A stretch of DNA of 49,649 nt from a bacterium (GTDB lineage: Bacteria; CSSED10-310; JAJRTK01), in NCBI GenBank assembly GCA_024278345.1, contig JAJRTK010000459.1, positions 1-49,649 of the forward strand, written 5' to 3'. The position numbers and the translations under genes were made by a program. Of this stretch, positions 1-7,363 are shown piece after piece (within the stretch, counting starts at the first letter, position 1; the number at the start of each line of letters is the position of its first letter). Under the pieces are notes generated by a model that worked only from the letters and a program-made list of their open reading frames with translations, was not told where the DNA came from and did no database searches.

Positions 1-342
1 ATCGTGGGCGTGTACATTGGCAGCCGCGACCGGAGTGGAGCTCGTGGTCTGTGGCGGTCTCTGCCGGCGGTCTATCGTCAGTGCGCCACGGCCTACACCG
101 ACTTTTGGTCGTCGTACGAGGCAGTTTTTCCCAGCAGTCGCCATCGCCCAAGCGAGAAGAGGAGCGGCAGAACCAGCCTCATCGAACGCCTGAACAACAC
201 GCTCAGGCAGCGCATCTCGCGACTCGTGCGCAAGACCCTGTCGTTTTCCAAGAAGCTCTCCAACCATATCGGCGCTATCTGGACCTTTGTTCATCACTAC
301 AATGCCACCATCCGAGCCAAAAGCCGTGTCATCACTACCTAA
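1..342 (+). CDS. IS1-family transposase (InsB-like), 5' truncated by window edge
   Basis: Frame 1 is open from base 1 to a TAA at 340-342. The translation matches the C-terminal half of IS1 InsB transposases: YRQCATAYTDFW carries the second catalytic Asp, IERLNNTLRQRISRLVRKT carries the catalytic Glu helix, and the product ends with the family's NHIGAIWTFVHHYNATI segment. The N-terminal zinc-finger part and the left end of the element lie outside the window. I could not find a convincing right terminal inverted repeat in the bases after 342, so the element boundary is unknown. The last residues (KSRVITT) diverge from typical IS1, so a decayed 3' end is possible. It marks a mobile-element boundary just downstream of the tmRNA gene, which is a common integration neighbourhood. 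Confidence 0.85.
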   Translation: MVGVYIGSRDRSGARGLWRSLPAVYRQCATAYTDFWSSYEAVFPSSRHRPSEKRSGRTSLIERLNNTLRQRISRLVRKTLSFSKKLSNHIGAIWTFVHHYNATIRAKSRVITT

Positions 343-711
343 TCAGGACTACCGAAAAATGTTATCGCTGCCGGTTCCGAATCCTCCCTGAAGGAGCCGA
401 AGAGTATTGAGTATCCCCTGCCGGGAAATCCGCATTAATCCCACTTCTCAAATCATGCGACGGACTTTTGGTTCGAAAATTCGGGTGCTTTTTCATACCA
501 CAGGACGTGTTTCCATAACTCCCAAACTGGCCGCTCGGCTCAAGTCATTAATATAACAGGGATTTCCCCACCGGACGAGCTTCGGACTTCGTCCAGAGAA
601 AACAGAGAATCAGGGGGAAAACAGAGAATGAAAGGCTGGAGAATGGTAGAAATGAGGCGGGTGGAGAGGGGGCGGTCGTCGATGTGAAAACCACCCAAAC
701 CCTTTGAATAC
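343..711. other. Intergenic region between IS1 remnant and tmRNA terminator
   Basis: I see no credible gene here. There is a short hairpin GGACGA(N10)TCGTCC at 573-594 and a direct repeat of gaaaacagagaat at about 597-630. It probably contains the right end of the IS1 element and the sequence downstream of tmRNA. Short ORFs here lack ribosome-binding sites and family resemblance. Confidence 0.5.
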
Positions 712-713
712 AA

Positions 714-764
714 GGAAAAATAGAAAACCCGTCACCCCGTAGAAGACCTGCGGAGAGACGGGTT
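714..764 (-). terminator. Rho-independent terminator of tmRNA
   Basis: Read on the minus strand just after the tmRNA 3' end, AACCCGTC (764-757) pairs perfectly with GACGGGTT (733-726), followed by TTTTCTATTTTT. The loop is long (about 23 nt). On the plus strand the same stem is followed by gtctttttt, so it could also terminate leftward-to-rightward transcription from the IS1 side. Confidence 0.7.
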
Positions 765-780
765 GTCTTTTTTCAGACGA

Positions 781-1140
781 TGGAGGCGGCGGGAATCGAA
801 CCCGCGTCCGAAGACCTTCGGCAAACTGAACGTCTACATGCTTATCCCGCCTTTTAGTGTCTCCGCCGCGGGGCCTGGCGGGCTGGCGCGGCGACGGATG
901 AAGCCCGAAAAAGTTCGCCGTAGGAGCCTCGGGCAGGGCTCCGCGAGCTATCTCGATTTAATAACAGTCGATCCCGATCCGTCGAGAAAAAACCGGGCGA
1001 CCGCGCTGCCTTTATTTAGGCGGCGAGAGCCAATTCAGGTTCGTTGGCACTTATTGTTTTGCCGCTTTTTTACGGGGCCAGCGGCGTCCCCGACATGCAG
1101 TCCAGACCTCAATTATCCCCGTCGAAGCCTTGTCGCCCCC
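781..1140 (-). ncRNA. ssrA: Transfer-messenger RNA (tmRNA), one-piece
   Basis: tmRNA rescues ribosomes stalled on messages without stop codons, acting first as alanyl-tRNA and then as a short mRNA that tags the product for proteolysis. On the minus strand the 5' end GGGGGCGACAAGGCTTCGAC (from 1140) and the 3' end GCGGGTTCGATTCCCGC CGCCTCCA (to 781) form the tRNA-like domain. GGGGGCG pairs with CGCCTCC through one G-U pair. The resume codon and tag read GCC AAC GAA CCT GAA TTG GCT CTC GCC GCC TAA, giving ANEPELALAA, with the usual ALAA degron end. Length is about 360 nt, normal for a one-piece tmRNA. The genome reads TCG, not CCA, after the discriminator A, so the CCA tail must be added by nucleotidyltransferase. 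A terminator follows. Confidence 0.97.
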
Positions 1141-1147
1141 ATTCCTG

Positions 1148-1175
1148 TAACTATAAAGCACTGACTTAGAACCAA
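1148..1175 (-). promoter_or_regulatory. Putative sigma-70 promoter of ssrA
   Basis: On the minus strand TTGGTT (1175-1170), a 16-bp spacer and TAGTTA (1153-1148) lie 7 nt before the tmRNA 5' end at 1140. The geometry fits a housekeeping promoter although the -10 is weak. An overlapping TATAGT is an alternative -10. Confidence 0.35.
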
Positions 1176-1371
1176 CCTGTCCAACAACCCATGGGGTAGC
1201 AAAGTTCCCCGTGACTGGCATCGAACAGCCCGCTGGCGACGAAACAGATGGAATCGGCCATCCATCCAAAGAGGTCTTGACGGTCTCACGTGGAGGCGAT
1301 TTTGACGGCGGGTGGTGGGTTCGCTCCCTTGAACCCGACCCCTTCTTGGGCGGCGAACGGTTTTCCTTGGC
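1176..1371. other. Intergenic region between ssrA promoter and next promoter
   Basis: No gene with a ribosome-binding site or recognisable product was found here. Long antisense ORFs (such as the 290-aa frame from 1923 to 1051) are shadows running across the tmRNA and the next gene. Confidence 0.4.
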
Positions 1372-1401
1372 TTGTTTTCCCGGCAAACAACCCGCTACAA
1401 T
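1372..1401 (+). promoter_or_regulatory. Putative sigma-70 promoter for the membrane-protein gene
   Basis: TTGTTT (1372-1377), an 18-bp spacer and TACAAT (1396-1401) form a reasonable housekeeping promoter about 150 bp upstream of the ATG at 1549. No other gene lies between. Confidence 0.35.
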
Positions 1402-1548
1402 GCTTTTTGACGCGGGCGCCCTGGACAAAGGCGCGGTTGCCCTGGACAGGTGATTTTTGGCGACGCGGAAAGGGCTCTTGGGGCTGGCACTTTTGTGGGA
1501 GGCCGGACAAAAGAGGGCAGAGCTAGGAACGGGGAAAGAGGAGTAACC

Positions 1549-2112
1549 ATGGACGGGGCGAGGTGGCCAAAGTGGGTAGGCGGGGCGGGGATGGTATGGG
1601 GAATCATCGGCGTCCTTGGAGCCGTGCAATCGTTTTTGCTCTCGCCGATGATCGAAGCGCAGCAGAGTGCTTTGGTCAAGGTTCACCGCTCGCTGGAACG
1701 GCGGATTCTCGGCGGCGATTCGGGCTCGGAGGCTGGGAAGGAAGATGGCGGCCCGTCGTTTGACGAACGCCAGCGGCTGAAGCAAGGGATGAAGCTGATT
1801 CGGGAATTCGGACCGGTCCCTCCCTGGATCCATATCTGGATGCCGGGGTTGGGGCTGCTGGGACTCTTGGTGGCGGCCCTTTACATTTATGGATCGATGC
1901 TTTTGCTGCGAAGGGAGTATCAATCGATTTTCTTTTTCTACTTTGCAGCGGGCGCGGGCGCGGTCCTCGGCCTCTTGCGTGCAATGATAGCGGCGCTTTC
2001 GTTTTCTTTTTTGGGGCTTGGGTTATCCATGCAAGGGCTCTTTGCCACCACGGCCAATTTGCTGTTTTTGTACATCGTTACCAACAGCGACAAGAGGAAA
2101 CTGACACGGTAA
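1549..2112 (+). CDS. Hypothetical multi-pass membrane protein (187 aa)
   Basis: I chose ATG 1549 because AAAGAGGAG lies 5 nt upstream; the longer track ORF starting at 1450 has no ribosome-binding site. Four hydrophobic segments are visible: about residues 9-30 (GMVWGIIGVLGAVQSFLL), 98-120 (LGLLGLLVAALYIYGSML), 125-150 and 155-175. A hydrophilic, charged loop separates the first from the others (about residues 35-90). The product ends with a basic tail (KRKLTR). I do not recognise a family and assign no function. It precedes the large lamin-tail gene by 73 nt on the same strand, so co-transcription is possible, and one hairpin-free gap supports this. Confidence 0.75.
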   Translation: MDGARWPKWVGGAGMVWGIIGVLGAVQSFLLSPMIEAQQSALVKVHRSLERRILGGDSGSEAGKEDGGPSFDERQRLKQGMKLIREFGPVPPWIHIWMPGLGLLGLLVAALYIYGSMLLLRREYQSIFFFYFAAGAGAVLGLLRAMIAALSFSFLGLGLSMQGLFATTANLLFLYIVTNSDKRKLTR

Positions 2113-2185
2113 TCGAGCTCCTGGACAGATGACATCGCGCCGGTGAGGCTGACGCTTTCCGGCACCATCAACATTTTGGAAGACC

Positions 2186-5100
2186 ATGGACATCCGGGGA
2201 AAGAAGATGCTTGAATTTCGGAAGAGGGGCGCCGGAAAGTGGCGCATGGTTCTAGGCGGAATGGGGATTGCGCTGATGGCGCTAAGATTGCCAGCTCCAG
2301 CGGGGGCCGGTTCTTTCGTCATTAACGAGATCGTCGCTGATCCTCAGCAGGATTGGGGGCAGTCGAGCGGTGGGAGCGGAACGCCATTCGACGGTGTCCC
2401 CGGCGACGGAGCCCGGGGGGATACTGACGAGTATATCGAGATCAAGAACATCTCGGGGACAGCAGCGGCCCTTAGCGGTTACACGCTGATCATGGACGAT
2501 GGCACGGCAGCGGAGGACACCTTTGGGGGTTCGGGAAGCAACGCGCTGCATTACCGGATCTTTGACTCCGCCGGCACGTTGGTGGGATCAGATCCAGCCG
2601 TGGCGGTTCCCGCCGGGGGCTATCTGGTGCTGGGAAACCCCAGCGGAGCTCTTGGGGTCAGTGCCGTGCTCACGGTGACTCTCTTTGACACTTCCCAGCA
2701 AGTGGTGGAGATCGTCACGGTCCCGGCCAACGGCGCGAACGCCGGCTCCGTGGCGGACGAGGCCTATTCCCGGTTCCCTGACGGTGATCCCGATCCCAAC
2801 GCCGCATTCGTGCTTCGGAGCGCCACGCTGGGCAGGTCCAACGGGAGCTATTGCCAAATCGCCACGGGAGAAGCGGTGATCAACGAGGTCGTTGGCGATC
2901 CCATGAGTAATTGGGACCGATCAGACGACGCTGGGGTGATTCCCGGTGGAGAGACCCCCTTCAATGGCACCGCGGCGGCGACAGGCAAGATCAGCGAGCC
3001 CGACGAGTATGTGGAGCTGAAAAATGTCTCGGTGGGTTCCCTCGACTTTACGGGCTGCGTGCTGGATATGCTGGACAGCGCCTCTGGATCGGAATCGTTC
3101 CTCATGACCGGAACCGACGCCCCGGCCGACCCGTGGATCCGTGTCTTCGACTCGGCTGGGACCCTGCTTGGCACGGCGCCGAAGCTTGCCAGCGTGCCCG
3201 CTGGCGGGTACGTGCTGGTGGGCAATCCCCCCGGAGGAATGAACCTGGGCTCCAGCTCGTCTCCAACAGTGCTTGTTCTGCGGAATGGACCCGCGGCGGC
3301 CCGGGCGGCGACGGATATTGATCGGGTGAGCTTTGGCTCGGATGCGCCCAACCTCAACGCCAGTGGCCCGGGAGACGAAGCCATCGGGCGATTCCCCGAT
3401 GGGCGGGACACCGGCGTAGGTGCTGACGATTTCATGGCCGGAGCAGGCACGCCTGGCCGCTCCAACGGCGACGGTTCGCCGGCGCTGCCCGGTGAAGTGG
3501 TGATCAACGAAGTCGTGATCGTTCCCGGCAAGGACTACAACCAGAGCGGGGCCATCACGGGATCGGATCAGTTGCTGGAGTTCCTGAACAAGAGCGGCCG
3601 GACGCTGGATCTCACCGGCTGGCGGCTAAAGATGATCGACACGACCCCGGCGAGCCAACCGCTGGACAGCGCCGAAGCCATCACCTTCTCCGACCCGAAC
3701 GATCCCAACGCCAGCAGCTTTACCGCCTGGCGAAACGGCGTCTATATGGTGGTCCTGAACCCGTCGGGGGAGATGAACAGCGATGTTTACGTCCAGCTCT
3801 TGGATCTTGAGGGGACCCTGGTGGACGACGTGGAGATCGGCGGCAACACGCGGAACAAAGACTATGAAGGGGATGGCCCCGGGGACGGCGCACCGGAGAG
3901 CGGGGACAACGCCAAGGCTTACGGACTGGGCGACACGGGGATCGCACGGGAACCCGACGGCGTGGACACAAACAACGACATCGCCGATTTTCTGAAGCAA
4001 GAACCGACGCTGGCCCAGGAATTCCCGCCGGTGGGGGCGTCGAACACCATTGATCGGAGTGGCGACACTACAGGGCCGGGGCTGAACCTTGGAGCCACGA
4101 CGTCCGGAACGGGTTTCCCGGTATCCGGCGAAGCGGTGATTGCTTTCACGGAACCAGTGGCCACGACAGCGGTAAGCGACCTTTTGGTCTACCTCCAGCC
4201 CTCGGGGAGCGGGGGTCCTCCTGAGGGTTTCACGACGATTCTCAGTTTCATTCGGGGAGGAGACGACGATGAGATCCTGCTTCGTCCTCTGGGCGCTCTG
4301 GACTACAGCACGAGCTACGACATCGTAGTGGTGGCCGGCATCACCGACCGAGCTGGAAACGCCGCGACCTTCACCGGCGTCGTGTCGAGCTTTACCACCG
4401 AAGGGCCTCCCACCCAGCCGGGAAGCGTCGTGCTGAACGAAGTGGTCTCCGATCCACAACGAGACTGGAAAGGAACCGGCTTCGCCGATCCCAACGCACC
4501 CCAGGGCAGCAACGCCTCCAGCGACGAGTGGATCGAGCTCTACAACCGAAGCGGTGGAGCCGTCTCCAATCTTTCGGCCTGGACCCTCACCATGCTGGAT
4601 CGATCCAGAGCCGAGACTCTCCTTGGAGATTTCGCGGACGGACACTCGGTGACCTGCTTCAGCTCGGCAGGAGTGCCAGAAGCTGGCACGGGCTGCCTGA
4701 CGACTCTTGCCGCCGGTGCTTACCTGGTCATTGGCGACCCCCCCGGAAGCCTGTCGAACGATATCTACCTGGAACTTCGGGATGGCGCTGGATCGGTGGT
4801 GGACTCGGTGGAGATCGGCGGCAATACAGCCGCCACCGATTTTGGCGGAGACGGAGTGGACAACGGAGCCCCAGGACCCGGAGCCGACGGCGATGCCAAG
4901 GGGCTTTTTGACGAGGTCATGGCACGGGTCCCCAACGGTAGCGACACGGGGCAAGACGCCACGGACTGGGTACAACAGGCGGCGACTCTTGGGAAATCCA
5001 ACGCCGTGGGCCCCGCGCCAAACGATGGCGCCCCGGAATTGGTCTCCTTCGTCCCAAGCCAGACACTGGGCGGCGGGACAGGCCGGTGGCGGGTCGATAC

Positions 5101-6709
5101 CGACCTGGTCCTCACCTTCACTGAACCCATCGACCCCGCCTCGGTGGACAGCACGACCGTCACTTTGGCATCTGGAGGCGACAAGGTGAGCCTTGGCTTC
5201 GATTTCGCCGCCAACGAAACAGAATTGACCCTGAGCTTCGCCCGAGGGCTCCTCTTCGGCCGCATCTACACGCTGACGCTTCTTGGGGGCGCCGGCGGCG
5301 TCGCCGACCGGTCGGGGCAGCCTCTGGATGGCAACACCGTGCGGCAGCTCACCACGGAGACCGCGCCATCGAGCCCGGCAAGCGTCGTCATCAACGAGGT
5401 GGTGACCGACCCACAGCACGACTGGAATGACTCGGTCTACCAGCAGGGAGCCCCCTTCGACGCCGATGCTCGCGACTACATCGCCACCAGCGGTGACGAG
5501 TGGATCGAGCTCTACAACCGGAGTCCTTCGACGGTGGATCTCACCGGTTACGTTCTGGTGATGAAGGACTCAGATTACCAAGGCTACACCATCGCCGGCG
5601 GCCGCGCGGCTTCGGAGCATTATACCGCCGGCAGCGGCTCTGGCGTCCTTGCCAGCGACGGTTACATGGTGTTGGGCGATCCCACGGGGACGCTGTCAGA
5701 TGACATTTTCGTGGCGCTGCGAAGATCGGATGGGACTCTGGTGGATGCGGTTCTTGTGGACGGGGCCGCGGACACCACGGCGGACGAAGCTTTTGCTCGG
5801 CTCCCCAACGGCAGCGATACAGGGGTGGATCGTCAGGACTTCGGAAAGACGACCGCCACGATCCTTGGGGAGAATATCGGCCCTGCGCCGGCGGAACCCG
5901 TCCGGCCTGGGGAAGTCCTCATCACCGAGGTCAACGTCGATCCCAAGAGCGACTGGAACGATTCAACCCAGGACCCGACGAACAACCCCGGGGTCCCGTT
6001 CGACCCCAACGCGGCCACGGGCGCCGATATCGACATCACCAGCAGCGACGAATACGTGGAGATCGCCAATGTCAGCGGCCGGACCCTGGACCTCACGGGC
6101 TGGACACTGGTGATGGTCGATTCCAGTCCGACCCTTTACTCCATCGGCGCCTCTTCCGCGGTGGAATACTTCTTCGGTACGGGATGCACCATCGACGCCT
6201 TTGCCGACGCCTGCATTCTGGTGGTGGGAAACCCGTCCGGGACGCTGAACAACGACGTGTACGTCGCCCTCCTGGACCCGGCGGGAGAAGTCATCGACAA
6301 GGTGGAGATCGGAGGCCGGAGTGCCACGAACAACTACGAGGCCGATGACGACTATGACGGGGAGGTGGACGAGGATCCGGTGGATGGCGAGGATACCGAC
6401 GGCGACGGACTGGTGGACGAAGACCCGGAAAATCCTGACGAGCCGCCTGGCGACGGTATTCCAGCCGGCGGAAACGGAAAGTCCATCGGCATCTTCGACG
6501 AGGCCTTCCTCCGCGTCGCCCGAACCGGTGTGGATCAGCAAGACTGGATTCGGGGCTTCGGAAAACCCGGACAAGCGGATCTTGATCCCATCCGACCGGT
6601 GCCCATGAACGCCGTGCCAAGAATCGTCTGGCTCCTGCTCTTCTTTCTCCTGGCCGGGGGAGCGGTCCTTCGGATCAGAAGGCGATCAACGAGGGGAACA
6701 AGTCCGTAA
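2186..6709 (+). CDS. Giant surface/secreted protein with six lamin-tail domains and Ig-like modules (1507 aa)
   Basis: A signal peptide (MVLGGMGIALMALRL then PAGAG) precedes six copies of a lamin-tail domain (LTD). Each starts with a V(I/L)NEVV.DP..DW-like motif, at about residues 44, 228, 437, 746, 1065 and 1242, and carries inner D/S-DE(Y/W)(I/V)E(L/I)-N and YLV.G.P.G motifs. Two SbsA/Big-like Ig domains lie at about residues 640-735 (FTEPV, ending FTTEG) and 955-1060. A calcium-binding-like Asp-rich stretch (DDDYDGEVDED, DTDGDGLVDED) lies near 1385-1415. The C-terminus has one transmembrane segment (IVWLLLFFLLAGGAVL) followed by RIRRRS, a membrane or sorting anchor. LTD modules in bacteria are usually found on exported nucleases and adhesins; no nuclease domain is visible here. 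The likely role is structural or adhesive (inference). The ATG at 2186 has GGAAG upstream; ATG 2207 is an alternative. Confidence 0.85.
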   Translation: MDIRGKKMLEFRKRGAGKWRMVLGGMGIALMALRLPAPAGAGSFVINEIVADPQQDWGQSSGGSGTPFDGVPGDGARGDTDEYIEIKNISGTAAALSGYTLIMDDGTAAEDTFGGSGSNALHYRIFDSAGTLVGSDPAVAVPAGGYLVLGNPSGALGVSAVLTVTLFDTSQQVVEIVTVPANGANAGSVADEAYSRFPDGDPDPNAAFVLRSATLGRSNGSYCQIATGEAVINEVVGDPMSNWDRSDDAGVIPGGETPFNGTAAATGKISEPDEYVELKNVSVGSLDFTGCVLDMLDSASGSESFLMTGTDAPADPWIRVFDSAGTLLGTAPKLASVPAGGYVLVGNPPGGMNLGSSSSPTVLVLRNGPAAARAATDIDRVSFGSDAPNLNASGPGDEAIGRFPDGRDTGVGADDFMAGAGTPGRSNGDGSPALPGEVVINEVVIVPGKDYNQSGAITGSDQLLEFLNKSGRTLDLTGWRLKMIDTTPASQPLDSAEAITFSDPNDPNASSFTAWRNGVYMVVLNPSGEMNSDVYVQLLDLEGTLVDDVEIGGNTRNKDYEGDGPGDGAPESGDNAKAYGLGDTGIAREPDGVDTNNDIADFLKQEPTLAQEFPPVGASNTIDRSGDTTGPGLNLGATTSGTGFPVSGEAVIAFTEPVATTAVSDLLVYLQPSGSGGPPEGFTTILSFIRGGDDDEILLRPLGALDYSTSYDIVVVAGITDRAGNAATFTGVVSSFTTEGPPTQPGSVVLNEVVSDPQRDWKGTGFADPNAPQGSNASSDEWIELYNRSGGAVSNLSAWTLTMLDRSRAETLLGDFADGHSVTCFSSAGVPEAGTGCLTTLAAGAYLVIGDPPGSLSNDIYLELRDGAGSVVDSVEIGGNTAATDFGGDGVDNGAPGPGADGDAKGLFDEVMARVPNGSDTGQDATDWVQQAATLGKSNAVGPAPNDGAPELVSFVPSQTLGGGTGRWRVDTDLVLTFTEPIDPASVDSTTVTLASGGDKVSLGFDFAANETELTLSFARGLLFGRIYTLTLLGGAGGVADRSGQPLDGNTVRQLTTETAPSSPASVVINEVVTDPQHDWNDSVYQQGAPFDADARDYIATSGDEWIELYNRSPSTVDLTGYVLVMKDSDYQGYTIAGGRAASEHYTAGSGSGVLASDGYMVLGDPTGTLSDDIFVALRRSDGTLVDAVLVDGAADTTADEAFARLPNGSDTGVDRQDFGKTTATILGENIGPAPAEPVRPGEVLITEVNVDPKSDWNDSTQDPTNNPGVPFDPNAATGADIDITSSDEYVEIANVSGRTLDLTGWTLVMVDSSPTLYSIGASSAVEYFFGTGCTIDAFADACILVVGNPSGTLNNDVYVALLDPAGEVIDKVEIGGRSATNNYEADDDYDGEVDEDPVDGEDTDGDGLVDEDPENPDEPPGDGIPAGGNGKSIGIFDEAFLRVARTGVDQQDWIRGFGKPGQADLDPIRPVPMNAVPRIVWLLLFFLLAGGAVLRIRRRSTRGTSP

Positions 6710-6743
6710 CCCCGGCCGAAGCTTCATCCGGAGGTGGAAACGG

Positions 6744-6830
6744 GGCGAGTGGCGGCGGCCGGGGGGAACTCGCGCCGTAGGCGTGGGTCGTGCCGACGGG
6801 AGCGGACCCCAACACAAAAAAAAGAACGCC
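6744..6830 (+). repeat. Dispersed repeat family R1, copy A
   Basis: GGCGAGTGGCGGCGGCC, a variable middle, then GGGAGCGGAccCCAAC and an A-rich tail (acAAAAAAAAGAACGCC). It matches copies at 22691, 35044, 25541 (minus) and, more weakly, 10804 (minus). It lies just after the lamin-tail gene. Confidence 0.65.
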
Positions 6831-6967
6831 TTTTCTTCCCCGGAAAGGGGCCCATGCGCCGGCTTGAACCTTGCTGCTTCGCGGTCCATGGGCTCTGCTT
6901 CCTGAAATGGCTCAGGATCCCTTTTCCGGATCCCGGAGTTTTCATCGAGGAGGCACCCCTGGCAGAG

Positions 6968-7252
6968 TCAAAACATGAGGGAAAGCTCTTCCAACCTGCC
7001 CAACTCTCTGTAAAGCTCTCGCACTTGCGCCGCCGACGCGGCCACGACTTCCAACGTGACACAGAGGTGCCGGCCTTTGGAGCTGGAGCGGGTGCTGAGC
7101 CTTGGGTCTCCCGCAACCCCCGTCACCTGGAGAACCACGGCACGAACCCTTTGAGAAAAAGTCGTCGATGACTTGGAAAAGAGCTTGATAGTGAACTGGC
7201 CCGGGAAAGAATGTGCCGCCTCCAACGCCTCGATGGAGGGAAGGTTGTCCAT
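6968..7252 (-). CDS. DUF493 (YbeD-like) protein
   Basis: The product is a 94-aa small cytosolic protein of the DUF493/YbeD family, whose members have an ACT-like regulatory fold. I see the expected pattern: FPGQFTIKLFSKSS at the first beta strand, a central GRHLCVTLEVVAASAAQ strand, and the terminal helix VRELYRELGRLEEL. I chose ATG 7252 (MDNLPSIEAL) because GGAG lies about 9 nt upstream; the longer track ORF from 7441 runs into the divergent promoter region. It is convergent with the lamin-tail gene and divergent from the stalk-protein gene at 7364, with 111 bp between. In proteobacteria ybeD lies near lip genes; that context is absent here. The exact role is unknown. Confidence 0.8.
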   Translation of the reverse strand: MDNLPSIEALEAAHSFPGQFTIKLFSKSSTTFSQRVRAVVLQVTGVAGDPRLSTRSSSKGRHLCVTLEVVAASAAQVRELYRELGRLEELSLMF

Positions 7253-7363
7253 GTCCGTGTCTCCGGTTATGCTAGTATCGGTAACCACCAGCGGTTTTTT
7301 CTTGCGCCCAAACAGCCAGCATTTTACAGTGGTTCGCAAACAAAGCACAACGGAGCCGGAACC

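Noticed and set aside
1051-1923. 290-aa minus-strand ORF
   Set aside because: It runs antisense through the tmRNA and the 1549 gene, is Arg/Pro/Ser-rich and has no family resemblance or ribosome-binding site.
3626-5419. 597-aa minus-strand ORF
   Set aside because: Antisense to the lamin-tail gene; its openness is caused by GC-rich codon use of the real gene.
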